Assembly: GCA_036565725.1 (NCBI GenBank)
Contig: DATCXQ010000500.1
Location: forward strand, 1-5,550
Direction of reading: 5' to 3'
Length of the DNA: 5,550 bases
Origin: JAJVID01 sp036565725
GTDB taxonomy: Bacteria > Acidobacteriota > Blastocatellia > RBC074
The notes under the pieces were generated by a model. It made no database searches and was not told the DNA's origin. It was given only the letters and a program-made list of their open reading frames with translations. The translations under genes and the position numbers were made by a program. This document shows positions 1 to 5,550 of this stretch, in pieces (position 1 is the stretch's first letter; each line of letters opens with the position of its first letter).

Positions 1-796
1 CGGTCGGCGCCGCCGCCAGCCGCCACGGCGTCAAACTGGGGAAGGCATCGCTGGTGCGCAGTCCGCCGGTAGTCGGCGCGATCAGGTTGGGTGGCGACGA
101 ACCGGCGTTGACGCGGTCTGAACGCCCGTTGGCGTCGCCCATCACTCGGCTGCGCAGCAGTCCCGAGTCGCGCAAACTGCGTCCCCCTTCAGTCAAACGC
201 GCCTGCGCCAGGAAAAAAACCTCATCGCCACGCCCGTCGCGTTCGAGAATGTCGTCCGCCGTTTGGCGATCAACGGTGAAGCCGTTGATCGTGACGCGAA
301 AGCGCGCATGCGCTCGCTGCTCGGGCTGTTGCTTGGGCTGTTGCCTTGGCGGTTGCGGCGGCTCAGGCCGTTGCGCGCCCTGGCAATTCAACTTGAAGTG
401 CGCGCGGCCGGATTCGACCTCGTTCGACGCCCAGGCTTTGAGCGTCTGCCAGCCGGTATAGCTGGCCGGACTCAGCGTCCAGGTGTTGGTTACGGTTTGC
501 GTCGCGACGCTGCCGTCGAAAGAGAGCGTGAACGTGGGGCCGACGCCGCCGTCGCTGCGGGTGAATGTGTATTTGATTGTGCCTTTGCCTTTGGCCGTGA
601 TGCGCCCTATGAATTTGATTGTCGTCGGGCAAGGGCCAGTGTAAGCGTCGGGCTGCGCTTCGAGCGTTGCGGCGGCGATGTAGATGCCCTGCGCCGCGCG
701 GCCCTCGCGCGTGATGAAGGGTTGGAAGATGGAGAGCGCGGCCATGATGGCTGCCAAGGACGCGGTTGCGAAAAGTTTGCTGATTTGCGGTTTCAT
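1..796 (-). CDS. Secreted two-domain protein of unrecognised family, C-terminus cut by window edge
   Basis: Reading leftward from ATG 796-794, the frame stays open for 265 codons to the left edge, so the 3' end is missing. Residues 1-35 look like a signal peptide: basic start (MKPQISK), hydrophobic stretch about 8-28, possible cleavage near GRAAQ. Residues about 38-139 form a beta-rich domain with many Thr/Ser, ending in an N-E-V-E-S-G-R-A-H-F-K-L-N-C motif; C56 and C138 could form a disulfide. Residues about 144-160 are a Pro/Gln-rich hinge. From about 165 a second module begins (FRVTINGF, DDILERDG, GDEV) that is clearly related to residues 38-70 of the next gene upstream (964-2328); weaker similarity continues to the edge (AGSSPPN, GGL, TPW). 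An AAGGA ribosome site lies 8 bases before the start. The gene follows its paralogue after a 167-base gap. I do not recognise a function; export to periplasm or cell surface is inferred from the signal peptide. Confidence 0.85.
   Translation of the reverse strand, partial: MKPQISKLFATASLAAIMAALSIFQPFITREGRAAQGIYIAAATLEAQPDAYTGPCPTTIKFIGRITAKGKGTIKYTFTRSDGGVGPTFTLSFDGSVATQTVTNTWTLSPASYTGWQTLKAWASNEVESGRAHFKLNCQGAQRPEPPQPPRQQPKQQPEQRAHARFRVTINGFTVDRQTADDILERDGRGDEVFFLAQARLTEGGRSLRDSGLLRSRVMGDANGRSDRVNAGSSPPNLIAPTTGGLRTSDAFPSLTPWRLAAAPT
323..346 (-). repeat. 12-base tandem repeat encoding the Pro/Gln hinge
   Basis: Two adjacent 12-base units, gggctgttgctt and gggctgttgcct on the plus strand, differ at one base. 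Read on the minus strand they encode RQQP-KQQP inside the longer Pro/Gln-rich hinge (about residues 144-160) of the leftmost gene. The period is a multiple of three, so copy-number change would lengthen or shorten the hinge by four residues without a frameshift. Confidence 0.7.
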
Positions 797-804
797 GACT
801 GTTT

Positions 805-809
805 TCCTT
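805..809 (-). promoter_or_regulatory. Ribosome binding site of the leftmost gene
   Basis: On the minus strand AAGGA lies in an A-rich leader (AAAAAAGGAAAACAGTC then ATG), 8 bases before the start at 796. It supports this start over the later in-frame Met at residue 18, which would cut into the signal peptide. Confidence 0.65.
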
Positions 810-963
810 TTTTGTGATTGGCGCGCCGACAGCGAATCGGCAAACGGACAGGCCGCGGCCTTCGCGCCGCTTGTCGGTGTGCGGACGACGCGCCTTGGTT
901 GAAAGATCAAGGGAGTTAATGATTGGCGTTCCCGCTGGCTCACCCTTCGGAAAGCGCCGTGAT

Positions 964-2328
964 TCAGGGGCGAGGGTTTGGGCTGAGCCTGCCGCTGACG
1001 ACAATGCGACCATCCTGTTCGCCGAGGATGCCGCCTCGGAAGCGCCCGCCGCCCACGAGCGTGATATTGCCGCCGTTGTCGAGCGGAGCGCCGCCGTCGG
1101 TCGAAAGGGTCAGACTGATGGTTGATTCGCCCGCTAACTTCTGCGAGTGACGCATCAGCAGAGTTATCGGCAGGGTCATTCGTCCCGTCGCCGGATTGAA
1201 GCTGCCTGCGCTGTTGTCGGCGCGCGCCACAGTGGTCACATTGGTTATGCCGGGCGAGACTTCAAAGGGCTTGGTCGTAATCTGCGGGAACTGCGGAATG
1301 CCCACCACGCTGCGGCAATCGCTGAACTGCACGTTGAAAAGCATGTCCGCCGGAAAAGGGCCTCTCAGCCGCTTGTCCGGATGCGAGGTAGTCAATTGGG
1401 CGGTTCCGCGAAAGCTGGCCGTGACGGGCTCGCACCTCGGGTTGGGGTAAGTCAGGTCCTCAACTTTCAGGAAGAGCGAATAATCGCCCTGCAATAAACC
1501 GTCGCCCTCTATGTAGCGCACTTCGACGACGCCGCGCCCGCGCCCGGCGTCGCGCCGCGCCACTTCGCGCGCCACGTCGAAGGTCAACACCATCGCCTGC
1601 GGCGTGAATCCGAATCCGCCGCCCAGCTCTGTCATTCCGATGGGCCGGTTCTTCGGCTCGCCCAGGCCCAGGAATCCGCGCCCCAACGTCGCGGTCACGC
1701 CGACGCCCAACTCCGAACCTTTCATCACAACTGAGCCGGGGGGCAGAGGCCGTGTTCCGTTGATCATCGCGCGAACGGCGCCGGTGACGGCCGCGCGCGC
1801 GCTGGACATCTTTCCGGCGTAATCGTCCTGCAACTGCCGATCGCCATCCCATTCCCAGATCGTCGGGACGATCAAGACGGCGTTCGTGCGCTGCGTGAGC
1901 GAGCCCTCAAACAGAATGTTCGGCGGATTGCCGGAAATGATTGGCGTACTCACCACCCACGGCGTAGTGGTTGGATGGCCGTTGCCCGTCATCAGGCCGC
2001 CGCGCGGCGAACCACCGCCGGCGCGCGCCGGATTGGGCGGCGACTGGCCCAATGGCGTGGTGAACGAGCCAGGCGCAATCAACTGGCGAAAGCCGCCCAG
2101 GTTGTCTATCACGGCGACCTGGTGAATCAGCGTCACCTCGTCGCCCACGCCGTCGCGTTCGAGCGCGTCGTCAACGGTTTGATGGTTTACGCGAAAGCCG
2201 GTCAGCGTGACGCGGAAGTTTCCGCTCAAGGGCGGCGCTGTTTGCGCGCCCGCTGGCGGCGATGAATTCGATGTGAATAAAGCGAGCAGTAAACACACGA
2301 TCGACAATATTTTGAATGTGCGATACAT
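964..2328 (-). CDS. Secreted beta-rich protein of unrecognised family, paralogous to the leftmost gene
   Basis: The encoded protein has 454 residues and ends at TGA 966-964. I chose ATG 2328-2326 because AGGAGG sits 5 bases before it; an in-frame ATG seven codons upstream (2349) would place that site inside the coding region. Residues 1-28 are a signal peptide (basic MYRTFK, hydrophobic 7-19, cleavage probably after AGA, before Q29). Residues about 38-80 hold a conserved module (FRVTLTGF, DDALERDG, GDEV) shared with the leftmost gene: 20 of 31 aligned residues are identical. The middle is rich in Gly and Pro; an acidic/aromatic stretch IWEWDGD lies near 157-163. The last third is beta-rich, with C299 and C338 as the only cysteines of the mature protein. 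A Gly-rich stretch near 426-434 precedes the end at SGRLSPNPRP. There are no recognisable catalytic motifs and no membrane anchor after the signal. Function is unknown; export is inferred. It lies 144 bases downstream of the LamG-FAS1 gene and may be cotranscribed with it. Confidence 0.9.
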   Translation of the reverse strand: MYRTFKILSIVCLLLALFTSNSSPPAGAQTAPPLSGNFRVTLTGFRVNHQTVDDALERDGVGDEVTLIHQVAVIDNLGGFRQLIAPGSFTTPLGQSPPNPARAGGGSPRGGLMTGNGHPTTTPWVVSTPIISGNPPNILFEGSLTQRTNAVLIVPTIWEWDGDRQLQDDYAGKMSSARAAVTGAVRAMINGTRPLPPGSVVMKGSELGVGVTATLGRGFLGLGEPKNRPIGMTELGGGFGFTPQAMVLTFDVAREVARRDAGRGRGVVEVRYIEGDGLLQGDYSLFLKVEDLTYPNPRCEPVTASFRGTAQLTTSHPDKRLRGPFPADMLFNVQFSDCRSVVGIPQFPQITTKPFEVSPGITNVTTVARADNSAGSFNPATGRMTLPITLLMRHSQKLAGESTISLTLSTDGGAPLDNGGNITLVGGGRFRGGILGEQDGRIVVSGRLSPNPRP

Positions 2329-2333
2329 ACCTT

Positions 2334-2339
2334 CCTCCT
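2334..2339 (-). promoter_or_regulatory. Strong Shine-Dalgarno that fixes the start at 2328
   Basis: The minus strand reads AAAGGAGGAAGGT and then ATG. AGGAGG is a full match to the anti-SD core, 5 bases before the ATG at 2328. This rules against the longer reading that begins at 2349. Confidence 0.88.
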
Positions 2340-2363
2340 TTGAGTTCAAAATGGTTTATTTTC

Positions 2364-2386
2364 GGCTGCCTGGCTGGGCTGCCTGG
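2364..2386. repeat. 10-base direct repeat in the leader between two secreted-protein genes
   Basis: GGCTGCCTGG occurs at 2364-2373 and again at 2377-2386, a 13-base period. It lies in the non-coding gap, 36-58 bases upstream of the start at 2328. It could be a binding site for a dimeric regulator or a chance duplication; nothing else in the window repeats it as far as I can see. Confidence 0.5.
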
Positions 2387-2399
2387 TTTAGTGGCTATT

Positions 2400-2430
2400 G
2401 GAAAGTCGGCGCCGCCGGCGAAGGCTTTCC
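2400..2430. other. Interrupted inverted repeat in the 144-base gap
   Basis: GGAAAG (2400-2405) pairs with CTTTCC (2425-2430). Inside, CGCC (2410-2413) pairs with GGCG (2417-2420), leaving a 4x4 internal loop and a 3-base end loop. In RNA from the minus strand this hairpin would lie 43 to 73 bases after the LamG-FAS1 stop codon. No T-run follows, so it is not a standard intrinsic terminator; RNA processing or 3'-end protection is possible. Confidence 0.35.
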
Positions 2431-2452
2431 GCAGGGCCGCGAACGCGATTGC

Positions 2453-2470
2453 TTGATCTGCCGGGATCAA
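2453..2470. other. Perfect 6-base inverted repeat just after the LamG-FAS1 stop codon
   Basis: TTGATC (2453-2458) and GATCAA (2465-2470) flank a six-base loop, starting two bases past the stop codon (2475-2473). The stem is short and AT-rich and has no following T-tract on the minus strand, so a termination role is doubtful. Confidence 0.3.
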
Positions 2471-2472
2471 AC

Positions 2473-3819
2473 CTACGGAACGAAAATTGGGCGGAACATC
2501 ACGTAGTCTGTCTCGTTGATGAAGCCATTGCCCGCTTCGCCATCGGCCCGGATGATGCGGGCCTCGCCATCGGCCCCGAGCCGGCAACCGGCGATGTCGC
2601 ATCTGAGGTCAATGCTTTGGATTGCCGCGCCGTTCAAGTTGGTTAACCTCGGGACCGGAGGGATGAGCGAGGCGTAAGCCAGCCTGCCCAGCGCCAACCG
2701 CCCGCGCAGAATGTGCCGGCCTAGCAAGGCGCGCAGTTTGTCCGGGTCTTGCCGGAGCGCGTCGAGCGTCCCTTTCGGCAGCGAGGCGAAGGCTGCGTCG
2801 TTGGGCGCGAAAATCGTCAGTTCCTTCTCCTGCCGGAGCGCCGGCGCCAGGTTCGATTCTTCCAACAGGCTGACGAAGATCGAGAAGGCGCCGGCCGCGC
2901 GCAGCGTCGTCATCACGTCAAAGCCAGGGCTAACTGAAGCAGCCGCCATTGTCCTGCGATAGGCTTCGGCAATTTCGCAGGGCGAGAGGGCGCAGCCCCA
3001 GACTTTCACTTCATCAATGTCGCCGATGAAGGGATACGCATACCCCCATGCGGCGGGATCGTCGTAGGAACCGATGGTTAGCTCGTGCGGCGGGAGCGCA
3101 TGATAAGTAATCGGCTCGGTGAGCGGTGTTCCCGACCCAACCTCGCGGCCGTCCACGAAGAGCCTGACGGCGGAACCGTCGTACGTCCCGACCACGTAAT
3201 GCCACTCGCCGTCCCAGACGCCGGCGCCTGCGTCCGGCGACAGGTGATAGCCCGATATTGTGCTGACGTAAAATTGCAACCCGCCGCGGCTATAGAGCGC
3301 ATAGGAAGCGGATGAAGCGCCCCAGGCTCCTCCCTTCGCCACAATGTAAGAGACTGGCTGAGCCGGAACGCCTGGGCCGCCGAGATTACCGGGATAGCCG
3401 AGATGTCGCACCCAGGCTTCGACCGTCACCGTTGCCGGTTCCAGAGTTGGTGAATTGGGTACTCTGACGAAGTCATTCCCGTCAAATCGCAGGGCAGAGC
3501 CAAATCTTCCGGGGATCGACATCGGGTTATTCGGCGCCACGCCGCGCCGACCGTCATTTCCATTCCCGGAAGAATCTCCAATGACATCGCCCAGGCCGTC
3601 ATCCAGCCTCCAATTTCCGGCCAGGCAAGTTTGCGCGTAAGACGGCAGAGCGAATGCTGTAATGCAGAACGCCGCCAAGATTAGTTTGAGTAAGCTTGCC
3701 CTTCCCATCGTGAACGTGGATGATTTGGCCAATGCGCTCGGAGCCTTTACTTCAGCGAACTGGCGCAGATCGTGGTTCTGATTTGCATTCGGTGTTTCTG
3801 AACTGGTTTGTCTTTTCAT
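2473..3819 (-). CDS. Secreted LamG (concanavalin A-like) plus fasciclin FAS1 fusion protein
   Basis: The protein has 448 residues and stops at TAG. Start 3819 is supported by AGGAG 7 bases upstream; this gives an unusual polar 37-residue leader before a normal-looking signal sequence (M38, hydrophobic 43-58, probable cleavage after SYA62). No ribosome site precedes M38. Residues about 66-289 are a LamG/concanavalin A-like domain of the laminin-G-3 type: NWRLDDG, DSSGNGNDG, FGSALRFDG, VTVEAWV, then WHYVVGTYDG, LFVDGREVG and GDIDEVKVWGCALSPCEI. Residues about 301-446 form a FAS1 domain: LTIFAPNDAAFASLP (the H1 motif), then GRH where the family often has YH, and NGFINETDYV where it has NGVIHVID. 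Six cysteines remain in the reading frame beyond C52, namely C65, C276, C281, C407 and C412 in the mature part plus none in the leader; the mature ones are therefore five. LamG domains usually bind glycans or proteins and FAS1 domains mediate adhesion, so an extracellular adhesion or matrix role is inferred. There is no catalytic motif. The gene is divergent from the regulator. Confidence 0.9.
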   Translation of the reverse strand: MKRQTSSETPNANQNHDLRQFAEVKAPSALAKSSTFTMGRASLLKLILAAFCITAFALPSYAQTCLAGNWRLDDGLGDVIGDSSGNGNDGRRGVAPNNPMSIPGRFGSALRFDGNDFVRVPNSPTLEPATVTVEAWVRHLGYPGNLGGPGVPAQPVSYIVAKGGAWGASSASYALYSRGGLQFYVSTISGYHLSPDAGAGVWDGEWHYVVGTYDGSAVRLFVDGREVGSGTPLTEPITYHALPPHELTIGSYDDPAAWGYAYPFIGDIDEVKVWGCALSPCEIAEAYRRTMAAASVSPGFDVMTTLRAAGAFSIFVSLLEESNLAPALRQEKELTIFAPNDAAFASLPKGTLDALRQDPDKLRALLGRHILRGRLALGRLAYASLIPPVPRLTNLNGAAIQSIDLRCDIAGCRLGADGEARIIRADGEAGNGFINETDYVMFRPIFVP

Positions 3820-3998
3820 GACGTTTCTCCTGTTGCCATTTGATAAATCGAAGCGGCTTTCCCCGAAGACCCAGAAATTTTCCCAGCCGGGTTCAAGTCG
3901 CTTTCAAAGCTCGACGACGCGACGGAAATTAGCCGCATTCGGATTTTTTGTAATGATGCCGGCGTGATGCTTCCACGTGTTGTTGTGATGGAAATGTG
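3820..3998. promoter_or_regulatory. Divergent intergenic region between regulator and LamG-FAS1 gene
   Basis: These 179 bases lie between two genes that point away from each other, so promoters for both are expected here. The stretch is less GC-rich than the coding DNA around it, with A/T runs at 3891-3896 neighbourhood and 3943-3949. I could not find a -35/-10 pair close to the sigma-70 consensus on either strand, so no promoter is placed. The regulator-proximal end carries the phased TGATG array listed separately. Confidence 0.6.
3827..3831 (-). promoter_or_regulatory. Shine-Dalgarno of the LamG-FAS1 gene, supports the long N-terminus
   Basis: The minus strand reads AACAGGAGAAACGTC and then ATG, so AGGAG lies 7 bases before the start at 3819. 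The alternative Met38 start (3708) is preceded by CCACGTTCACG, with no such site. Confidence 0.8.
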
Positions 3999-4001
3999 AT
4001 G
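3954..4001 (+). promoter_or_regulatory. Candidate operator: four helically phased TGATG repeats
   Basis: TGATG occurs at 3954-3958, 3965-3969, 3986-3990 and 3997-4001; start-to-start steps are 11, 21 and 11 bases, so all four face the same side of the helix. The last three share the longer form GTGATG, and the gap in the middle holds a degenerate CGTGT. OmpR/PhoB-type winged helices are known to bind direct repeats about 11 bases apart, and the adjacent gene encodes such a domain. The last repeat overlaps the start codon at 3999. Operator function is inferred. Confidence 0.4.
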
Positions 4002-5550
4002 ACCGTTAAGTCCCTGATTTATCAATTCCTTGACGTGCGGGTGGAGGTGTCCCGTTTCCGTGCTCTGCGCGCAGGGCGGACGCTGACGCTGGAACCAAAG
4101 GCCATCGAGACGCTAATTTTCCTGCTCGACAGGCCGGGGCGTCTGATCGAAAAGGACGAATTGCTGAGCGGCGTTTGGAAGGAATCATTTGTTACGCCGA
4201 ACGCGATGACGCGGATTATCGCGCAATTGCGGCGTGAACTGGGCGACGACGCAAAAACGCCTCACATAATCCAGACTGTTCCGACTCGAGGCTACGTTTT
4301 TTTGCCCGAAGTCCAGCGGCATGAAGAAGAACTGCCGCGAGCGCTGACTGGGGAGGCGGCGCTGACAGCGGTGGTGAGCGCCGCGCGCCGCGTCACGCGA
4401 ACCCTGAGTGGCAAGCTGAGGCCCGTGGTATCGGATGAACCGGATGAGTTTGAGCGCGCCGAGATTGCCGCTTCAGTAATGGGAGAATACGCGCCGGGCA
4501 TGAGGGCAAACGAACACTCGACCGATGGCGCCGGAATTAACGAACACCCGCCAGTCGTCGACGGCGCGGAAAACAATAAATCCCCCGCCAAGGATTTTCC
4601 CGAACCTGCCGCGCCAACCTTGTCGGCGCAACCGATCAGCTTCCTGCGCCGATCTCTCGTCGCATTCGCCTTAATCGTCATTGCGGCGTCGGCGTGGGCG
4701 ATTGCGCATTGGTTTTCGTCGAAGCCCGTCGAGCCGCGCGTGATCGCCGTGTTGCCTTTCAAACCGCTGGTCGCCGACGACCGCGACGAATCGTTCGAGA
4801 TGGGAGTGACCGAAACCCTGATCACCAAACTCGGCGCGTTGCGCCAGGTGCAGGTACGCCCTTTTAGCGCCGTGCGCCGCTACACGCAACTTGACCAAGA
4901 TCCTCTAGCCGCCGGACGCGAGCTGCGCGCCGAAGCCGTACTCGACGGCAGCATACAAAACGACGCCGACCGCGCGCGCGTCACTGTGCGATTGCTGCGC
5001 GTGGCCGACGGAGCGCAGTTGTGGGCGGAGAGCTTCGACCAGCCGCTCGGCGACATCTTTAGTGTGCAGGACACGATTGCCGAACAGGTGGCCGGGGCGT
5101 TGAGACTGGCGCTGACCGGCGCGGAGCAACGACAACTGCGCCATCGTGAAACTCACGACCCCGACGCTTATCAACTCTGTTTGCAAGGCCGGTACCTGTT
5201 ACAGAAACGCACGCCGGAGGGATTCAAAAAGGCCGCGACTTATTTTCAACAGGCGGTTGAGAGAGACCCTCGGTACGGGACAGCCTATCTGGGGCTGGCG
5301 GCTTGTCATAGCCTGCCCGCCATCTTCGGCGCGCTCCCGCCGCGCGTGGCCATGCCGAAGGCCGAAGAGTTGGCCACCCGCGCCTTGCAGCTTGATGATT
5401 CGCTGGCCGAAGCGCACATCATTCTGGCTTCGGTGCGCGCGCAGTACGGCTGGGATTGGGCGGGAGCCGAGCGCGAACTGGCGCTGGCCGAAAGGCTCAA
5501 CGCCAATCTGCCCGACGTTTATCACTACCGCGCGCTGGTCTGGGCGGCGC
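3999..5550 (+). CDS. Membrane-anchored CadC/ToxR-type winged-helix regulator with TolB-like and TPR regions, 3' end cut by edge
   Basis: ATG 3999 opens a frame that runs 517 codons to the right edge without a stop. Residues about 8-105 are an OmpR/PhoB-type winged helix: LEPKAIETLIFLL, GRLIEKDELL, VWKESFV, a recognition helix around 67-81, and the wing hallmark IQTVPTRGYVF. No receiver domain precedes it, so control is not by a phosphorylated aspartate on this chain. A loose linker (106-214, acidic and proline-containing) leads to one transmembrane segment (about 218-238), with basic residues before it. Residues about 247-375 match the TolB-N-like region of this regulator class: VIAVLPF, GVTETLITKL, VLDGSIQ, LWAESFDQPLGDIFSVQD. 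TPR-like helices follow from about 387 (AYLGLAACHS, EAHIILASVRAQYG). The expected topology is DNA-binding part inside and TolB/TPR part in the periplasm. The ribosome site is weak (GGA at 3990-3992); GTG at 3996 is an adjoining alternative start. The gene diverges from the secreted proteins, which are its likeliest targets (inference). Confidence 0.92.
   Translation, partial: MTVKSLIYQFLDVRVEVSRFRALRAGRTLTLEPKAIETLIFLLDRPGRLIEKDELLSGVWKESFVTPNAMTRIIAQLRRELGDDAKTPHIIQTVPTRGYVFLPEVQRHEEELPRALTGEAALTAVVSAARRVTRTLSGKLRPVVSDEPDEFERAEIAASVMGEYAPGMRANEHSTDGAGINEHPPVVDGAENNKSPAKDFPEPAAPTLSAQPISFLRRSLVAFALIVIAASAWAIAHWFSSKPVEPRVIAVLPFKPLVADDRDESFEMGVTETLITKLGALRQVQVRPFSAVRRYTQLDQDPLAAGRELRAEAVLDGSIQNDADRARVTVRLLRVADGAQLWAESFDQPLGDIFSVQDTIAEQVAGALRLALTGAEQRQLRHRETHDPDAYQLCLQGRYLLQKRTPEGFKKAATYFQQAVERDPRYGTAYLGLAACHSLPAIFGALPPRVAMPKAEELATRALQLDDSLAEAHIILASVRAQYGWDWAGAERELALAERLNANLPDVYHYRALVWAA

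Noticed and set aside
263..817. A 184-codon plus-strand open frame opposite the leftmost gene
   Set aside because: The opposite strand has a signal peptide, a ribosome site and a module shared with its neighbour; this frame gives an Arg/Ala-rich product without features.
893..912. CCTTG/CAAGG inverted repeat considered as a terminator after the middle gene
   Set aside because: The stem is only 5 bases with a 10-base loop and no T-tract on the minus strand.
363..1013. A 216-codon open frame on the minus strand spanning the 796/964 gap
   Set aside because: It overlaps two better-supported genes in another frame, and its product is Arg/His-rich with no domain pattern, as expected of a shadow frame in GC-rich DNA.
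2329..2349. A longer start for the middle secreted protein (ATG 2349, seven extra residues)
   Set aside because: The AGGAGG ribosome site lies inside that extension, exactly 5 bases before the ATG at 2328, so the shorter form is favoured.
3931..3956. TTAGCC and TAATGA as a -35/-10 promoter for the regulator
   Set aside because: The match to the sigma-70 consensus is about half the bases in each box, too weak to annotate.
3974..3979. CACGTG palindrome in the divergent region as an operator
   Set aside because: A lone 6-base palindrome is common by chance; it falls in the middle of the TGATG array but does not match its repeat.
4292..5525. Several minus-strand open frames antisense to the regulator
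   Set aside because: They are the reverse reading of the winged-helix/TolB/TPR coding sequence, with Ser/Arg/Ala-rich products and no motifs.

Overview
The window looks like chromosomal DNA from a GC-rich, Gram-negative-type bacterium. The best guess is Acidobacteriota, possibly Blastocatellia. This rests on the combination of a CadC/ToxR-type winged-helix regulator with periplasmic TolB-like and TPR regions and several secreted beta-rich proteins of poorly characterised families. I have not confirmed it with any search. No rRNA, tRNA, CRISPR array, insertion sequence or phage gene is visible.

Layout. Three genes read leftward (minus strand) and one reads rightward. From the right: a membrane-anchored transcriptional regulator (3999 to the right edge, cut by the edge) diverges from a secreted LamG-FAS1 protein (3819 to 2473). 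This is followed by a secreted protein of unrecognised family (2328 to 964), then by a second secreted protein (796 to the left edge, cut by the edge). The last two are paralogues over a conserved module, and the leftmost one carries an extra N-terminal domain and a Pro/Gln hinge. Each minus-strand gene has its own Shine-Dalgarno sequence. The gaps between them (167 and 144 bases) are too wide to prove an operon but fit co-directional genes with their own leaders. No convincing terminator with a T-tract was found in either gap.

How the genes may work together (inference). The regulator would sense a state of the periplasm or envelope through its TolB/TPR part and bind DNA through its cytoplasmic OmpR/PhoB-type winged helix. 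Just before its start codon are four TGATG elements at steps of 11, 21 and 11 bases. This is the geometry expected for tandem binding of OmpR/PhoB-type domains, so the array is a candidate operator for autoregulation and perhaps for the divergent secreted genes. Those genes encode exported proteins with adhesion- or carbohydrate-binding-type folds (LamG, FAS1) and an undescribed paired module. A small regulated cell-surface locus is the simplest reading, but its substrate or partner cannot be told from sequence.
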